From Halobacteriales archaeon QS_9_68_17 (GTDB lineage: Archaea > Halobacteriota > Halobacteria > Halobacteriales > Natronoarchaeaceae), in assembly GCA_003023565.1 (NCBI GenBank), contig PXSA01000035.1, positions 9,101-54,536 of the forward strand: a stretch of DNA of 45,436 nucleotides, in the 5' to 3' direction. Positions 7,028-18,100 of the stretch are shown in pieces. The notes below the pieces were generated by a model, which was not told the DNA's origin, did not search any database, and saw only the letters and a list, made by a program, of their open reading frames with translations. The position numbers and the translations under genes were made by a program. The stretch's first letter is position 1, and each line of letters starts with the position of its first letter.

Positions 7028-9535
7028 ATGGCCGGACGATCCCCCGACGACCGACAGGACGCGTCGAACGACGCCGCGACGGACGACCGCGACCTCCGGA
7101 CGGCGGCGCTCGCGGTCTGCTGTGCGGTCGGGCTCGCCGTCGCCGGGATGGCGCTGGGGTCGCTGGGCGGTCAGGACGGCGGTCTCCGCAACCAGTCCGC
7201 GGCGACGCACTTCTACGTCGAGAGCGACGAGGCCGCCTACTGGCGCACCGGCGCGTACGCGGAGTACACGGGCGACGGCTGGGAAGACGGCGGCACGAAC
7301 GGACTCGGCGCGGGGCGGACCGACGACGGCCGGCGGGTAACACAGACCGTCGAACTCGAACGGTCGGCGACGGCGCTGCCGGCGGCCTGGCGGCCGTACG
7401 ACATCGACATCGACGCGGACGTGCGGGCGGAGCGGCTCGGTCTCGTCGCCGAGGACCCGGTGCCGGCGGGGACGGAGTACACCGTGTACAGTTACCGGAA
7501 GAACCCGACCCCGTCGACGCTGCGGGCCGCGGGCGACGGCTACCGCGACGAAGTCAAGCGGTACACCCGGCTTCCGGAGTCGACGCCGGAGCGCGTCGAG
7601 TCGTTCACCAGCAGGCTGACCGCGGACGACGGGACGAACTACGACAGGGCGCGGACGATCGAGCGGTGGCTGGAGGCGAACCACGGTTACTCGCTGAACG
7701 CCTCGCACGACACGAGCGGCGACGTGGCCGACGAGCTCGTCTTCGAGATGGACCGGGGGTACTGCGAGTACTTCGCGACGGCGATGACGGTGATGCTCCG
7801 TTCGCAGGACGTCCCGGCGCGGTACGTCGTCGGCTACAGTCAGGGCGAACCGGTCGGCGAGAACCGCTATCAGGTGCGGGGGATGAACGCCCACGCCTGG
7901 GTCGAGGTGTACTTCGAGGGCGTCGGGTGGGTGAAGTTCGACCCGACGCCGGCCGCCGACCGCCAGACCGTCGAACAGCAGGCGCTCGAATCGCAGACCA
8001 ACGAGAGCGGGGAGTACGCCCACGAGGTGCAGACGGGGCCGAACGAGACGTTCGAACCGACTAACGACAGCATCGTGAACGCGGGGCCGCCGTACGACCT
8101 CCGGGTGAACCCCGACCCCGCGCCGGGCCGAGAGGTGACGGTGACGGTGGAGAAGGCCGACACCCCCGTCGAGGGCGTCGTCGTCTCGTTCGACGGCGAG
8201 CGCGTCGGCGTCACGGACGAGAACGGGGAGGTGACGGGGACGGTGCCGTACGAGGAGTCGTTCGACGTGAGCGTCGGCCCGCGGTCGAACGAGACGGACG
8301 GCGAGTTCGCGTTCGGGGAGGCCACGGGGGGCGGACCGACCGCCCCCGACGGCGACGCCGCGCCGGCGCTCGCGCCCGCGACGCGGGAGGGGGACAACGA
8401 GACCCGGACGTACGAGGTCGACACGAGCGTCTCCGTCGAGGTGGCGGGGACGCCGACGCCCGGGGCGACGGTCGACCTCCTCGCCGCCGCCGGCGGCGAG
8501 CCGATGCGGAACGCGACCGTCCGCATCGACGGCGAGCGGGTCGGCGGGACGGACCGGGGCGGGGTGATCACGGTCACGATCCCGGACGACGCGGGCGACG
8601 AGATGCGAGTGGCGGTCGAGCGCGGGTCGGTGGGCGGCGAGGCGACGGTACGACTCGGGGAACTGGACGTGAGCGTCGACGGGACGGCCGTGGCCGGCCG
8701 GGACGCGACGGTCGTCGTCACCGTCGGCGACGAACCGGTGCCGAACGCGTCGGTCGCGGTGAACGGCGAGACGGTCGGTCGGACCGACTGGAACGGCGAA
8801 CTGACGGCGTCGCTCCCCCTCTCGAACGAGGCGACGCTGACCGCGTCGGTCGACGGCCGCGAAACGGAGACGACGCTCGACTGGCTGTTGCTCCCGCTCG
8901 CCGGCGGGGCCGCCGTCGCCGTCGCCGCGCTCGCGGGCGTCGCGGCGCTGGCGCGGCGTCGGGACGTGACGCTCGACGACGTTCGGGCGCGACTGCGGTG
9001 GCTCGCCGCCGGGGCGGTCGCCGCGCTGCTGGCGCTGGGCGACGGCCTCGACGAGGCGGCGCGACTGGGCCGGCGAGCGCTCGACCGCGTCGACTGGGTG
9101 CCCGAGCGCCTGCGGGCACTGGCCGGTCGGGTCGCCGCGGTGAGCGTCGTCGCGACCGCGGTCACGGCGATGCGGCGGGTGCTCCAGCTATTCGGCGCGT
9201 CGGCGGGCGGGCGACCCGGACGGGAGGCGGCGGCGAACGGCCGCGGCGGCCGCGTCCGCGCCGCGACCGACGAAGCGGTCTCGGAGGAAAGACGGTCGCT
9301 CCGACGCTTCTGGCGGCAGTTCGTGCGGCTCGTCTCGCCGGGGGACTGGCGGACGCGGACGCCGGGCGAGGTGGCGCGGGCGGCCGTCCGCAAGGGGTTC
9401 CCGGACGGACCGGTGTACCGGCTGACGGAGGCGTTCCGGCGCGCGGAGTACGGCGAGGACCCGCCGGACGAGGAGCGACTCTCGACCGCCAGACGCGCGC
9501 TCGACCGGCTTCGCGACCGGTCGGAGGAGCGATGA
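7028..9535 (+). CDS. Membrane-anchored transglutaminase-like protein with C-terminal DUF4129
   Basis: An 835-residue protein with one N-terminal membrane segment (about 25-45). The transglutaminase-like core has Cys246 in MDRGYCEYFATAMT, His289 in MNAHAWVEVYF and Asp305 in KFDPTP, a complete catalytic triad. Several Ig-like or peptidase-regulatory-like repeats follow, with recurring V.....V.VNGE.VG.TD.NGE motifs (about 360-615), then a second membrane segment (about 618-640) and a C-terminal DUF4129-type helical domain. The fold may act as a transglutaminase or a cysteine protease on cell-surface substrates. The substrate is unknown. It is the first gene of a cluster with DUF58 and MoxR, a common haloarchaeal grouping. 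Its stop overlaps the next start (ATGA). Confidence 0.88.
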   Translation: MAGRSPDDRQDASNDAATDDRDLRTAALAVCCAVGLAVAGMALGSLGGQDGGLRNQSAATHFYVESDEAAYWRTGAYAEYTGDGWEDGGTNGLGAGRTDDGRRVTQTVELERSATALPAAWRPYDIDIDADVRAERLGLVAEDPVPAGTEYTVYSYRKNPTPSTLRAAGDGYRDEVKRYTRLPESTPERVESFTSRLTADDGTNYDRARTIERWLEANHGYSLNASHDTSGDVADELVFEMDRGYCEYFATAMTVMLRSQDVPARYVVGYSQGEPVGENRYQVRGMNAHAWVEVYFEGVGWVKFDPTPAADRQTVEQQALESQTNESGEYAHEVQTGPNETFEPTNDSIVNAGPPYDLRVNPDPAPGREVTVTVEKADTPVEGVVVSFDGERVGVTDENGEVTGTVPYEESFDVSVGPRSNETDGEFAFGEATGGGPTAPDGDAAPALAPATREGDNETRTYEVDTSVSVEVAGTPTPGATVDLLAAAGGEPMRNATVRIDGERVGGTDRGGVITVTIPDDAGDEMRVAVERGSVGGEATVRLGELDVSVDGTAVAGRDATVVVTVGDEPVPNASVAVNGETVGRTDWNGELTASLPLSNEATLTASVDGRETETTLDWLLLPLAGGAAVAVAALAGVAALARRRDVTLDDVRARLRWLAAGAVAALLALGDGLDEAARLGRRALDRVDWVPERLRALAGRVAAVSVVATAVTAMRRVLQLFGASAGGRPGREAAANGRGGRVRAATDEAVSEERRSLRRFWRQFVRLVSPGDWRTRTPGEVARAAVRKGFPDGPVYRLTEAFRRAEYGEDPPDEERLSTARRALDRLRDRSEER

Positions 9536-10200
9536 CGTACCGACGGCGGGTCGTGGTCGGACTCGGGGCCGCCGCCCTGCTCACCGGGCTCGGCCTCGCG
9601 TTCGCGCCGGAGACGGTGCCACGCGCGCTCCGGGACCCGGCGCGGAACGCGGTCGAGTCGCTCGGCGACGACCTGACGGCCGCGGCCGTCGCGATAGTCG
9701 GACTGGCCGCCGCGCTGTGGATCACCTGGTCGTCCGGCGAGCGCGACGCCGCGGCCGAACCGCTGACCGCGACGCCGCCCGAAGCCGCGACGACCGAGAC
9801 GACCGTCGCCGGCGGCGGCTTCGACGCCGCGGTCGAGCGGGTCGGCGACCGGGATGTCTCGCTGGGGGCGACCGAGCGCCCGGAGCCGGCGGACCGCCTC
9901 CGGGCGTCGGCACGGACGGTGCTGTCGCGGACCAGACCCGACGACGCGGGGGTTGAGGAGATGATGGCGACCGGGGCGTGGACGAACGACCGGGTCGCGG
10001 CGGCGTTCCTCGGGAACGAGCGGGGGCCGGGGTGGACGTTCCGCGAGCGCCTGCGTGCGTGGCTGGCCCCGGAACGCGAAACCGAGCGCCGCGCGGAGCG
10101 GACCGTCGCCGCGCTCGCGCGGGAACTGGAGCGCCACGAGCAGCGGTGGCACCGGCGGCAGGGCGACGACGGCCGCGTGGGCGAGGAGGTGCGTCGCTGA
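9532..10200 (+). CDS. DUF7269-like small membrane protein
   Basis: A 222-residue protein that starts inside the stop of the transglutaminase gene (ATGA overlap). Two membrane segments (about 6-25 and 48-67) precede a cytoplasmic Arg/Glu-rich helical region with two conserved-looking parts (GFDAAVERVGDR and RERLRAWLAPERETERRAERTVAALARE). Proteins of this size and layout regularly sit between the transglutaminase and DUF58 genes in haloarchaea, and I recall them as DUF7269. Function unknown. Translational coupling suggests it is a subunit of the same membrane system. Confidence 0.72.
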   Translation: MTYRRRVVVGLGAAALLTGLGLAFAPETVPRALRDPARNAVESLGDDLTAAAVAIVGLAAALWITWSSGERDAAAEPLTATPPEAATTETTVAGGGFDAAVERVGDRDVSLGATERPEPADRLRASARTVLSRTRPDDAGVEEMMATGAWTNDRVAAAFLGNERGPGWTFRERLRAWLAPERETERRAERTVAALARELERHEQRWHRRQGDDGRVGEEVRR

Positions 10201-11504
10201 TGCGGTCGGTCCCGCGGTGGGGCGGCGCGGCGGCCGGGAGCGCCGCGTTGGCGACGGGCGGCGTCGCGAGCGGCGAGCAGGTCCTGCTCGCGGCGGCCGT
10301 CGTCCCGCTCGTGTTCGTCTGCTACGGCGCGCTCGCCACCACGCCCCCGGCCAGGACAGTCCGCGTCGAGCGGTCGGTCCGACCGGACGCGCCGCTGCCC
10401 GGCGAGACGGTCCGGGTCGACCTGACGGTGACCAACCCGACGGAGCAACCGCTTCCCGACGTGCGCGTCGTGGACGGCGTCCCCGACGCGCTCCGCGTCA
10501 CCGCGGGGACGCCGCGGGGCGGGTTCGCGCTCCGGCCGAGCGAGTCCGCGACGCTGTCGTACTCGGTCGTCGCCCGCCGCGGCGAGTACGCGTTCGACGC
10601 GCCGACGGTGCGGACGCGCAACGTCAGCGGGACCGGATACGACACCGCGGCCGCGTCGGTCGCGGGGACCGCGCGGCTCTCCTGCGAGGTCGGCGTCAAC
10701 GACGTGTTCCTGCACGAGCGGACCACGGGCTTCACGGGACGGTTGCCGACCGACGCCGGCGGCACCGGCGTGGAGTTCTACGCCACCCGCGAGTACCGGA
10801 CCGGCGACCCGCCGAGCAGGATCGACTGGCGACACCTCGCCAGGAGCGGGTCGCTGACCACCATCGACTACCGCCGCCAGCAGGCGGCCCGCATCGTCGT
10901 CGTCCTCGACGCCCGGGCGGCGTGCGACGTCGCGCGGCGGTCCGGGTCCCCGACCGGCGTGGACCTCGGCGTCTACGCCGCGGCGCGAGTGGTCGGCACG
11001 CTCGCGGACGCGGACCATCAGGTCGGCGTCGCGGCGGTCGGGGACGGCGCGTCGGGACCGCGGATCGCGTGGGTCGAACCGTCGAGCGGGCCGGAACTCC
11101 GCGCGCGCGCCGAACGGCTGTTCGACGGCGTTCTCGACGCGTCGACGGAGGAACGGAGCGTCGCCGACGGGGGCGACGGTTCCCCGGGCGGCGACGGGGC
11201 GGGGTCGGACGCGCTCACCGAACTGCGCCAGCGCCTCGGCGGCGACGCGCAGGTGCTTTTCGTCAGTCCCTTCGTCGACGACCACCCGGCGAAGGTGGCC
11301 CCCACGCTGTCGGCCCACGGCCACGCCGTGACCGTCGTCTCCCCGGACGTGACGGGGACTGACACGGCCGGCAAGCGGATGGCGGCCGTCGAGCGGGAGG
11401 TCCGCCTCGCCGACGTGCGCGACCGGGGGATCCCCGTCACCGACTGGCACCCGGACGTGCCGCTCGCGACCGCGCTCGCGGACGCGCTGGAGGGGGTGCG
11501 ATGA
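10200..11504 (+). CDS. DUF58 domain protein (VWA-like, MoxR partner)
   Basis: A 434-residue protein starting in the TGATG overlap with the preceding stop. Two N-terminal membrane segments (about 8-50) are followed by a beta-rich segment (VDLTVTNPTEQPLPDVRVVDG). The DUF58 core follows, with EFYATREYRTGDPPSRIDWRHLARSGSLTTIDYRRQQ and a VWA-like strand IVVVLDARAAC. DUF58 proteins usually occur with a MoxR AAA+ ATPase and are thought to help assemble or activate partner proteins at the membrane. Its moxR partner downstream is broken in this sequence. Confidence 0.9.
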   Translation: MRSVPRWGGAAAGSAALATGGVASGEQVLLAAAVVPLVFVCYGALATTPPARTVRVERSVRPDAPLPGETVRVDLTVTNPTEQPLPDVRVVDGVPDALRVTAGTPRGGFALRPSESATLSYSVVARRGEYAFDAPTVRTRNVSGTGYDTAAASVAGTARLSCEVGVNDVFLHERTTGFTGRLPTDAGGTGVEFYATREYRTGDPPSRIDWRHLARSGSLTTIDYRRQQAARIVVVLDARAACDVARRSGSPTGVDLGVYAAARVVGTLADADHQVGVAAVGDGASGPRIAWVEPSSGPELRARAERLFDGVLDASTEERSVADGGDGSPGGDGAGSDALTELRQRLGGDAQVLFVSPFVDDHPAKVAPTLSAHGHAVTVVSPDVTGTDTAGKRMAAVEREVRLADVRDRGIPVTDWHPDVPLATALADALEGVR

Positions 11505-13018
11505 GCGTCCCCTTCGTCACCCCCGAGTCGGCGTCGAACGGGGACGCGACGCCGCCGCGGACGAGCAGGGTCCTCGTCACCGCGGTCGTCGGTCTCGGCG
11601 TCCTGTTCGTGGGGTCGGAGACGACCGTGCTCGGACAGGTGGTCGAGAGCGCACTGACGGGGCTGGTCGTCGCCGCGGCGCTGTCGCTGTTGAACGACGA
11701 CGAACCCGAGTCGCTGGCCGCGGGCTGTCTGCTGCTCGCGCCCGCCGCCGCGTCGCTCGCCGGGGATCTGGTCGCCATCGCGGGCGGCCCGCCGGTGCGG
11801 GCGCTGCGCGCCGTCGCGCTGGTCGTCGCGTCGTTCGGCGTCGCCGCCTGCTGGACGGGCATCGTCGGGAACCGGACGCTCACCGCCGGCATCTCGCGGT
11901 TCGGCTACGCGCTGCTGCCGCTGTCGGTCGCGGCGCTGGCCGCGATGGTGTCGAACGTCGGTGCCGAGGCGGCGGCGGCCGCGAGCACCCCCGTCGTCGA
12001 CGTGCTGTGGCGGGAACTCACCGCTCCGACGGGACCGGCACCGCGGATCGCGGACTTCCTCCTCCTGCTCGCGGTCGGCGGTTTCGCGGTTCGGGCGGCC
12101 GTCGAGCGCCTGCCGGTGGCCGAACTGGCGAGCAAGCGCGACACCGCGCGCCGGGCGGCGCAGGTAGCGCGCACGGTCGACGTCCTGCGGACGACCTCCT
12201 GGGTCTGCGCCCCGGCAGGGGTCCTGCTCGGCGTCCTCCATCTGGCGGGTACGGGGCCGTACGAGATGCTCCCCGGCGCGCTCGTCGACCTCCTCGCGGG
12301 CGTCGCGAAGACCGAGGGCTTCCGGGTCCTGCTCGTCGCCGCGACCGTCGGCGGGGCCGTCGCCGTCGCCGCCGTCGAGGCGGTGCTGTGGGCGCGCGAG
12401 GCCACGGCGTCGGACGTGGCATCAAAAGTAGTCCCGTTCGCGTCCGGCCTCGCGCTCATCGCCGGCGTTGCGGTGTTCACCGACCTCGTCCTCGCGCGGG
12501 TCCGGTCGCGGATCCCGTCGGTCGCGGCACCTGCGCTGGAGCAACTGGTGGGCGTCGTCGGCGGGACGCCGGTCGCCCTGCTGGTCGTCGCCGGCACGCT
12601 CGTGCTGTTCGTCGCGCTCGTCGGCGTCCTCGCGTTGCTCGGTCGCTGTGGCTTCCTGACCGACCGGGTCGCCCCCGTCGCCCTCGCCAGCGCGGGCCTG
12701 TTTCTCGCCGCGCTCGTCTCCGGCATGGTCGGTGACGGCCCGCTCGTCGTGTTCGCCGGCGTCGCCGCCGCGACGGTCGCATGGGACGTCGGCGAGTTCG
12801 GCGTCGGCGTGACCGAGAGCCTCGGCCGCCGGGCGCTGAGCAGGCAGGGCGAACTCGCCCACGGACTGGCGAGCGTCGCCGTCGGCGCGGTGAGCGTCGT
12901 CGCGGCGTACGTCCTCCTCGGGGCGATGCGCCGGGCGGTCCCGGAGGCGTCGCTCGTCGCCGCGGGCGCGTCGGCCGCGTTCGTCGGCACCCTGCTCCTG
13001 CTGTCGCGGTTGCGGTAG
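11501..13018 (+). CDS. Polytopic membrane protein of the DUF58/transglutaminase operon (DUF7519-like)
   Basis: A 505-residue, very hydrophobic protein with about 11-12 predicted membrane helices spread over its whole length, for example VLVTAVVGLGVLFVG, VAALAAMVSNVGAEAAAAAS, GLALIAGVAVFTDLVLA and LLVVAGTLVLFVALVGVLALL. It has no recognisable catalytic motif. The start overlaps the DUF58 stop by four bases, so it is the fourth coupled gene of the operon. I recall such proteins as DUF7519 in haloarchaea. Role unknown, possibly the membrane platform or transport part of the system. Confidence 0.75.
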   Translation: MSVPFVTPESASNGDATPPRTSRVLVTAVVGLGVLFVGSETTVLGQVVESALTGLVVAAALSLLNDDEPESLAAGCLLLAPAAASLAGDLVAIAGGPPVRALRAVALVVASFGVAACWTGIVGNRTLTAGISRFGYALLPLSVAALAAMVSNVGAEAAAAASTPVVDVLWRELTAPTGPAPRIADFLLLLAVGGFAVRAAVERLPVAELASKRDTARRAAQVARTVDVLRTTSWVCAPAGVLLGVLHLAGTGPYEMLPGALVDLLAGVAKTEGFRVLLVAATVGGAVAVAAVEAVLWAREATASDVASKVVPFASGLALIAGVAVFTDLVLARVRSRIPSVAAPALEQLVGVVGGTPVALLVVAGTLVLFVALVGVLALLGRCGFLTDRVAPVALASAGLFLAALVSGMVGDGPLVVFAGVAAATVAWDVGEFGVGVTESLGRRALSRQGELAHGLASVAVGAVSVVAAYVLLGAMRRAVPEASLVAAGASAAFVGTLLLLSRLR

Positions 13019-13123
13019 CGACGCGGTCCCGACGGGGTACGTTCCGCCGGCGTCAGCGGCCGACGACCGCGGCCGACAGGTCGAGCCGAACACATACGTA
13101 GGGGCCGCCACTACGGGGAGGTG

Positions 13124-14012
<889 letters not shown>

Positions 14013-14100
14013 GCCGGTCGGGCCGTTTCGGCGGCCGACGGCCGAGCCGCGGAGCGCCGGATCCGGGGGACTCAAGGGAGAGACGCGAGTCCCCGACCCT

Positions 14101-14814
14101 ATGAACGACACGCACTCCGGGACGCCGACGGTCGGACAGGTGGCGCTGATCGCCCTGTTCGTCACGGCGCTCGTGACGGCGCAGTTGACGGCGACGAAGA
14201 TACTCGCGTTCGAGATACCGTTCTCGCTGCCGGTGACCGGCGCGACGCTCGTCCTGCCGGGCGCGGCCCTCGCCTACGCGGTGACCTTCCTCGCGAGCGA
14301 CTGCTACGCCGAACTGTACGGACGCCGGGCGGCGCAGGTCGTGGTCAACGTCGCGTTCGCGACGAACTTCGTCGTACTAGCGTTGGTGTGGTCGACCATC
14401 GCCGCGCCGGCCGCGGGGACGGGCGTCGACCCCGCCGTCTTCGAGACGGCGCTCGGCGCGAGCACCAACATCGTCCTCGGGAGCCTGCTCGCGTACGTCG
14501 TCTCGCAGAACTGGGACGTCGTCGTCTTCCACCGCATCCGCGACTACACCGACGGCGACGCGCTGTGGCTCCGCAACGTCGGGTCGACGGCGTCCAGTCA
14601 GGCCATCGACACGGTCATCTTCGTCGCCGTCGCCTTCCTCGCCGCGCCGACCGTCCTCGGCGTCGGTCAAGCGCCCCCGCTCGCCGTCGTCGCCCAGTTG
14701 ATGGTCGGGCAGTACCTGCTGAAACTCGCCATCGCCGTCGTCGACACGCCGGTCGTGTACGCCATCGTGGGCGCCGTCCGCGAGCGCGAGGGCGACCGTA
14801 CCGCCCCCGCCTGA
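14101..14814 (+). CDS. Queuosine/archaeosine precursor transporter (YhhQ/DUF165 family)
   Basis: A 237-residue membrane protein with about six helices. It has the family hallmarks VTAQLTATKILAFEIP, DCYAELYGRRAAQ, RIRDYTDGDALWLRNVGST(A)SSQAIDTVIFV and GQYLLKLAIAVVDTPVVYAIV. Bacterial YhhQ takes up 7-deazaguanine queuosine precursors. In archaea the likely cargo is preQ0 or a related base used to make archaeosine in tRNA. The ATG at 14101 is preceded by a short gap after moxR. Its tRNA-related role fits other tRNA-processing genes in the window but implies no operon. Confidence 0.85.
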   Translation: MNDTHSGTPTVGQVALIALFVTALVTAQLTATKILAFEIPFSLPVTGATLVLPGAALAYAVTFLASDCYAELYGRRAAQVVVNVAFATNFVVLALVWSTIAAPAAGTGVDPAVFETALGASTNIVLGSLLAYVVSQNWDVVVFHRIRDYTDGDALWLRNVGSTASSQAIDTVIFVAVAFLAAPTVLGVGQAPPLAVVAQLMVGQYLLKLAIAVVDTPVVYAIVGAVREREGDRTAPA

Positions 14815-14893
14815 GCCGTTCGGATCCTCCGCGTTCGGACCGGTCAGTCGCCTTACGGCGACGCTTTTGTGCCTGCTCGTGCCGGGGACAGGC

Positions 14894-15079
14894 GTGGCAG
14901 ACACCCCGAGCACCGAGACGGTCGAAGAGGGTGACGACTACTACCACGTTCGGTACCGCGACCCCGACGAGTTCGACGGTATCCGCACGCCGGACTGGGC
15001 CGAGGAGGCGGACGCGGTCTCCGAGGGCAGTGCGGTCCCCGCTCGAACCCGAACGCACGCGCCGCGATCCGAACGCTGA
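14894..15079 (+). CDS. Small hypothetical protein, probably truncated at its 3' end
   Basis: From a GTG at 14894 the frame reads MADTPSTETVEEGDDYYHV, then RYRDPDEFDGIRTPDWAEEA and SEGSAV. This resembles a conserved small haloarchaeal protein of about 90 residues that I recall continuing with an EVRTG..DDWEVQSVLI segment. Here it runs into PARTRTHAPRSER and stops, with none of the expected acidic composition, so the 3' part looks lost or frameshifted. A CGCTTTTGTGCC stretch 25-30 nt upstream could be the promoter. The identification is from memory and is weak. Confidence 0.45.
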   Translation: MADTPSTETVEEGDDYYHVRYRDPDEFDGIRTPDWAEEADAVSEGSAVPARTRTHAPRSER

Positions 15080-15152
15080 CATACTCCTGTCCGCTACACG
15101 TTGACATGCGAGTACTCAGGACGTCCGCGACGGGGTCGGGAGGTGTACTGTC

Positions 15153-18100
15153 GTGACAGCGAGTCACAGCGACATCGATGCGGCGGGGCCGGACCCCAGC
15201 GGCGACGACCGGGCCGACTACGACTATCAGGGCGGTGACGTCGACCGGCCCGGCCTCGTCGACGACTTAGAGAAAGTCGTCGACGGCGAGGTGCGTTTCG
15301 ACGAGTACAGCCGTCAGCTGTACGCGACGGACGCCAGCGCCTACGAGCGGACGCCGATCGGCGTCGTCTTTCCGGTGTCGACCGACGACGTAGCGAGCGT
15401 CGTCGAGTACTGCGCCATGCGGGAGATACCGGTTCTCCCGCGCGGCGGCGGCACCAGCCTCGCGGGCCAGACGGTCAACGAGGCGGTCGTCCTCGACTTC
15501 ACGAAGCACATGGACGCCGTCATCGAGACGGATCCCGCGGCCCGCCACGCCAAGGTTCAACCCGGCGCAGTCCTCGGGGACCTGAACGCGCAGTTGGAAC
15601 CGCACGGTCTGAAGTTCGCCCCCGACCCCGCGTGGGGCGACAAGAGCGCCATCGGCGGGGCCGTCGGCAACAACTCGACGGGCGCGCACTCGCTGCAGTA
15701 CGGGAAAACCGACGCCTACGTCGAATCCGCCGAGGTCGTTCTCGCGGACGGCACCGTCACCCGGTTCGGCGAGGTGACGCTCGACGAAGCGCGGGAGCGC
15801 GCCGGCGACGAGGGCGTCGAATCGCGGATCTACGCCGAGGTCCTCCGAATACTCGACGAGGAGACCGACGAGATAGACGCACGCTACCCCGAACTCAAGC
15901 GCAACGTCTCGGGGTACAACCTCGACATGCTCGTCGATCAGGCGGAGGAGGGCGTCGTCAACGTCGCCAAACTGCTGGCCGGGAGCGAAGGGACACTGGC
16001 CGTCGTCACCGAGGTGACGGTGAGCCTCGAACCGATCCCCGAGACGAAGAGCATGGTGCTGCTGTCCTACGGGAGCGTCGTCGAGGCGATGGAGGACGTC
16101 GCGCCGATCCTCGAACACGACCCCGCCGCGGTCGAACTCGTCGACGACGTGCTGATCGACCTCGCGAGAGACACCGCCGAGTTCGAGGACGTGGTGGCGA
16201 TGCTCCCCGAGGGGACGAACTCCGTCCTGCTCGTGGAGTTCTACGCCGCGGACGACGACGAGGGCCGCGAGAAGGCGGCCGAACTGCTGGCGGACCGCGT
16301 GTCCGACGCCGCCCCCGACGGCGCGTCCGCCGCGGCCGGGGCCGACGACCGGCACGCGGTCGCCGCGCTGGAGGCCCACGACGACGAGGAGCGCGCGACG
16401 TTCTGGAAGCTTCGCAAGTCCGGCCTCCCGATCCTGCTCTCGCGAACCACCGACGAGAAGCACGTCTCCTTCATCGAGGACTGCGCGGTGCCGCCGGAGC
16501 ACCTGCCGGAGTACGTCGCCGACTTCCAGGAGATACTGGAGGACCACGACACGTTCGCCAGCTTCTACGCCCACGCCGGCCCCGGCGTGCTCCACATCCG
16601 GCCGCTGGTCAACACGAAAAGCGATCTCGGCGCGGAGACGATGGAGTCCATCGCCGACGACGTGACGGACCTGATCGTCGAGTACGGCGGGAGCGTCTCG
16701 GGCGAGCACGGCGACGGCCACGCCCGCACACAGTGGAACCGGAAGCTGTACGGCGAGGACCTCTGGCGGACGTTCCGCGACCTGAAGTCGGCGTTCGACC
16801 CCGACTGGCTCCTCAACCCGGGGAACGTCTGTGGCGACCACGACATGACGGAGCACCTCCGCTACGGCGGCGACTACGAGTTCGACGCCGGCTTCGACCC
16901 CGACCTCGAATGGCGAAACGACGACGGGTTCCAGGGAATGACCGAGCTCTGTCACGGCTGCGGCGGCTGTCGCGGCTTCCAGGAGACCACCGGCGGCGTG
17001 ATGTGTCCCACCTACCGCGCCGAGGACGAGGAGATCTTAAGCACCCGCGGCCGGGCGAACGCGCTCCGACAGGCGATGAGCGGCGACCTCGACGGGGCCG
17101 CCGCCACCTCGGACCGGCGGGACGACCGGTTCGCGGTCGAAGAGCGCGGAGAGGGAGCGGAGGACGCCCCGGAACAGTTCTCCGACGAGTTCCTCGACGA
17201 GGTGCTGGACCTCTGTATCGGCTGCAAGGGCTGTGCGAAGGACTGCCCCAGCGAGGTGGACATGGCGAAGCTGAAAGTCGAGGTGACCCACCAGAAACAC
17301 CAGCGCGACGGGGCCGGCCTCCGCGAGCGGGCGTTCGCCAACATCGACGCCCTCTCCGCGCTGGGAAGCGCGACCGCGCCGATGTCGAACTGGCTCCCGA
17401 AGCTCCCCGGCGCGCGGGTCGCGATGGAGAAGGCGCTCGGCATCGCCCGCGAGCGCTCGCTCCCGACGTTCCGCCGGGAGACGCTTCGGGACTGGTTCGC
17501 CGAGCGCGGCGGCCCGGCGGTGCCCGAACCGGAGGCCGAGCGGAAGGCCGTCCTCCTGCCGGACACGTTCACCAACTACAGCTACCCCGAGCGCGGGAAG
17601 GCGGCCGTCCGCGTGCTGGAGGCCGCCGGCGTGCACGTCGACCTCGCCACGCGCACGGACAGCGGTCGGCCGGCCCACTCGAAGGGCTTCCTCGACGCCG
17701 CGCGCGAGGCGGCGAGCGACACCGTCGCCGAACTCGCCCCGCGCGTCGAGGAGGGGTGGGACGTGGTCGTCGTCGAGCCCTCCGACGCCGTCATGCTCCA
17801 GTCGGACTACCTCGACCTCCTGTCGGGCAACGAGCCGCGGAGCGCCTCGGGAAGCGCGAGCGGTGACGACCCGCGAGCGGACGTCGAGACGCTCGCCGCC
17901 AACGCCTACGGCGTCTGCGAGTACCTCGACGCGTTCCGCCTCGACGACGCGGTCGACGCCGACGCGAGCGGCGCGCTCACCTACCACGGCCACTGCCACC
18001 AGAAGGCGACGAAGAAGGACCACCACGCCGTCGGCGTCCTGCGGCGGGCGGGCTACGAGGTGGACCCGCTCGACTCCACCTGCTGCGGGATGGCCGGCTC

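Noticed and set aside
15632-17866. 744-residue alternate frame inside the FAD/Fe-S oxidoreductase gene
   Set aside because: It is extremely Arg/Gly-rich, with no domains; the true frame has complete FAD and Fe-S motifs.
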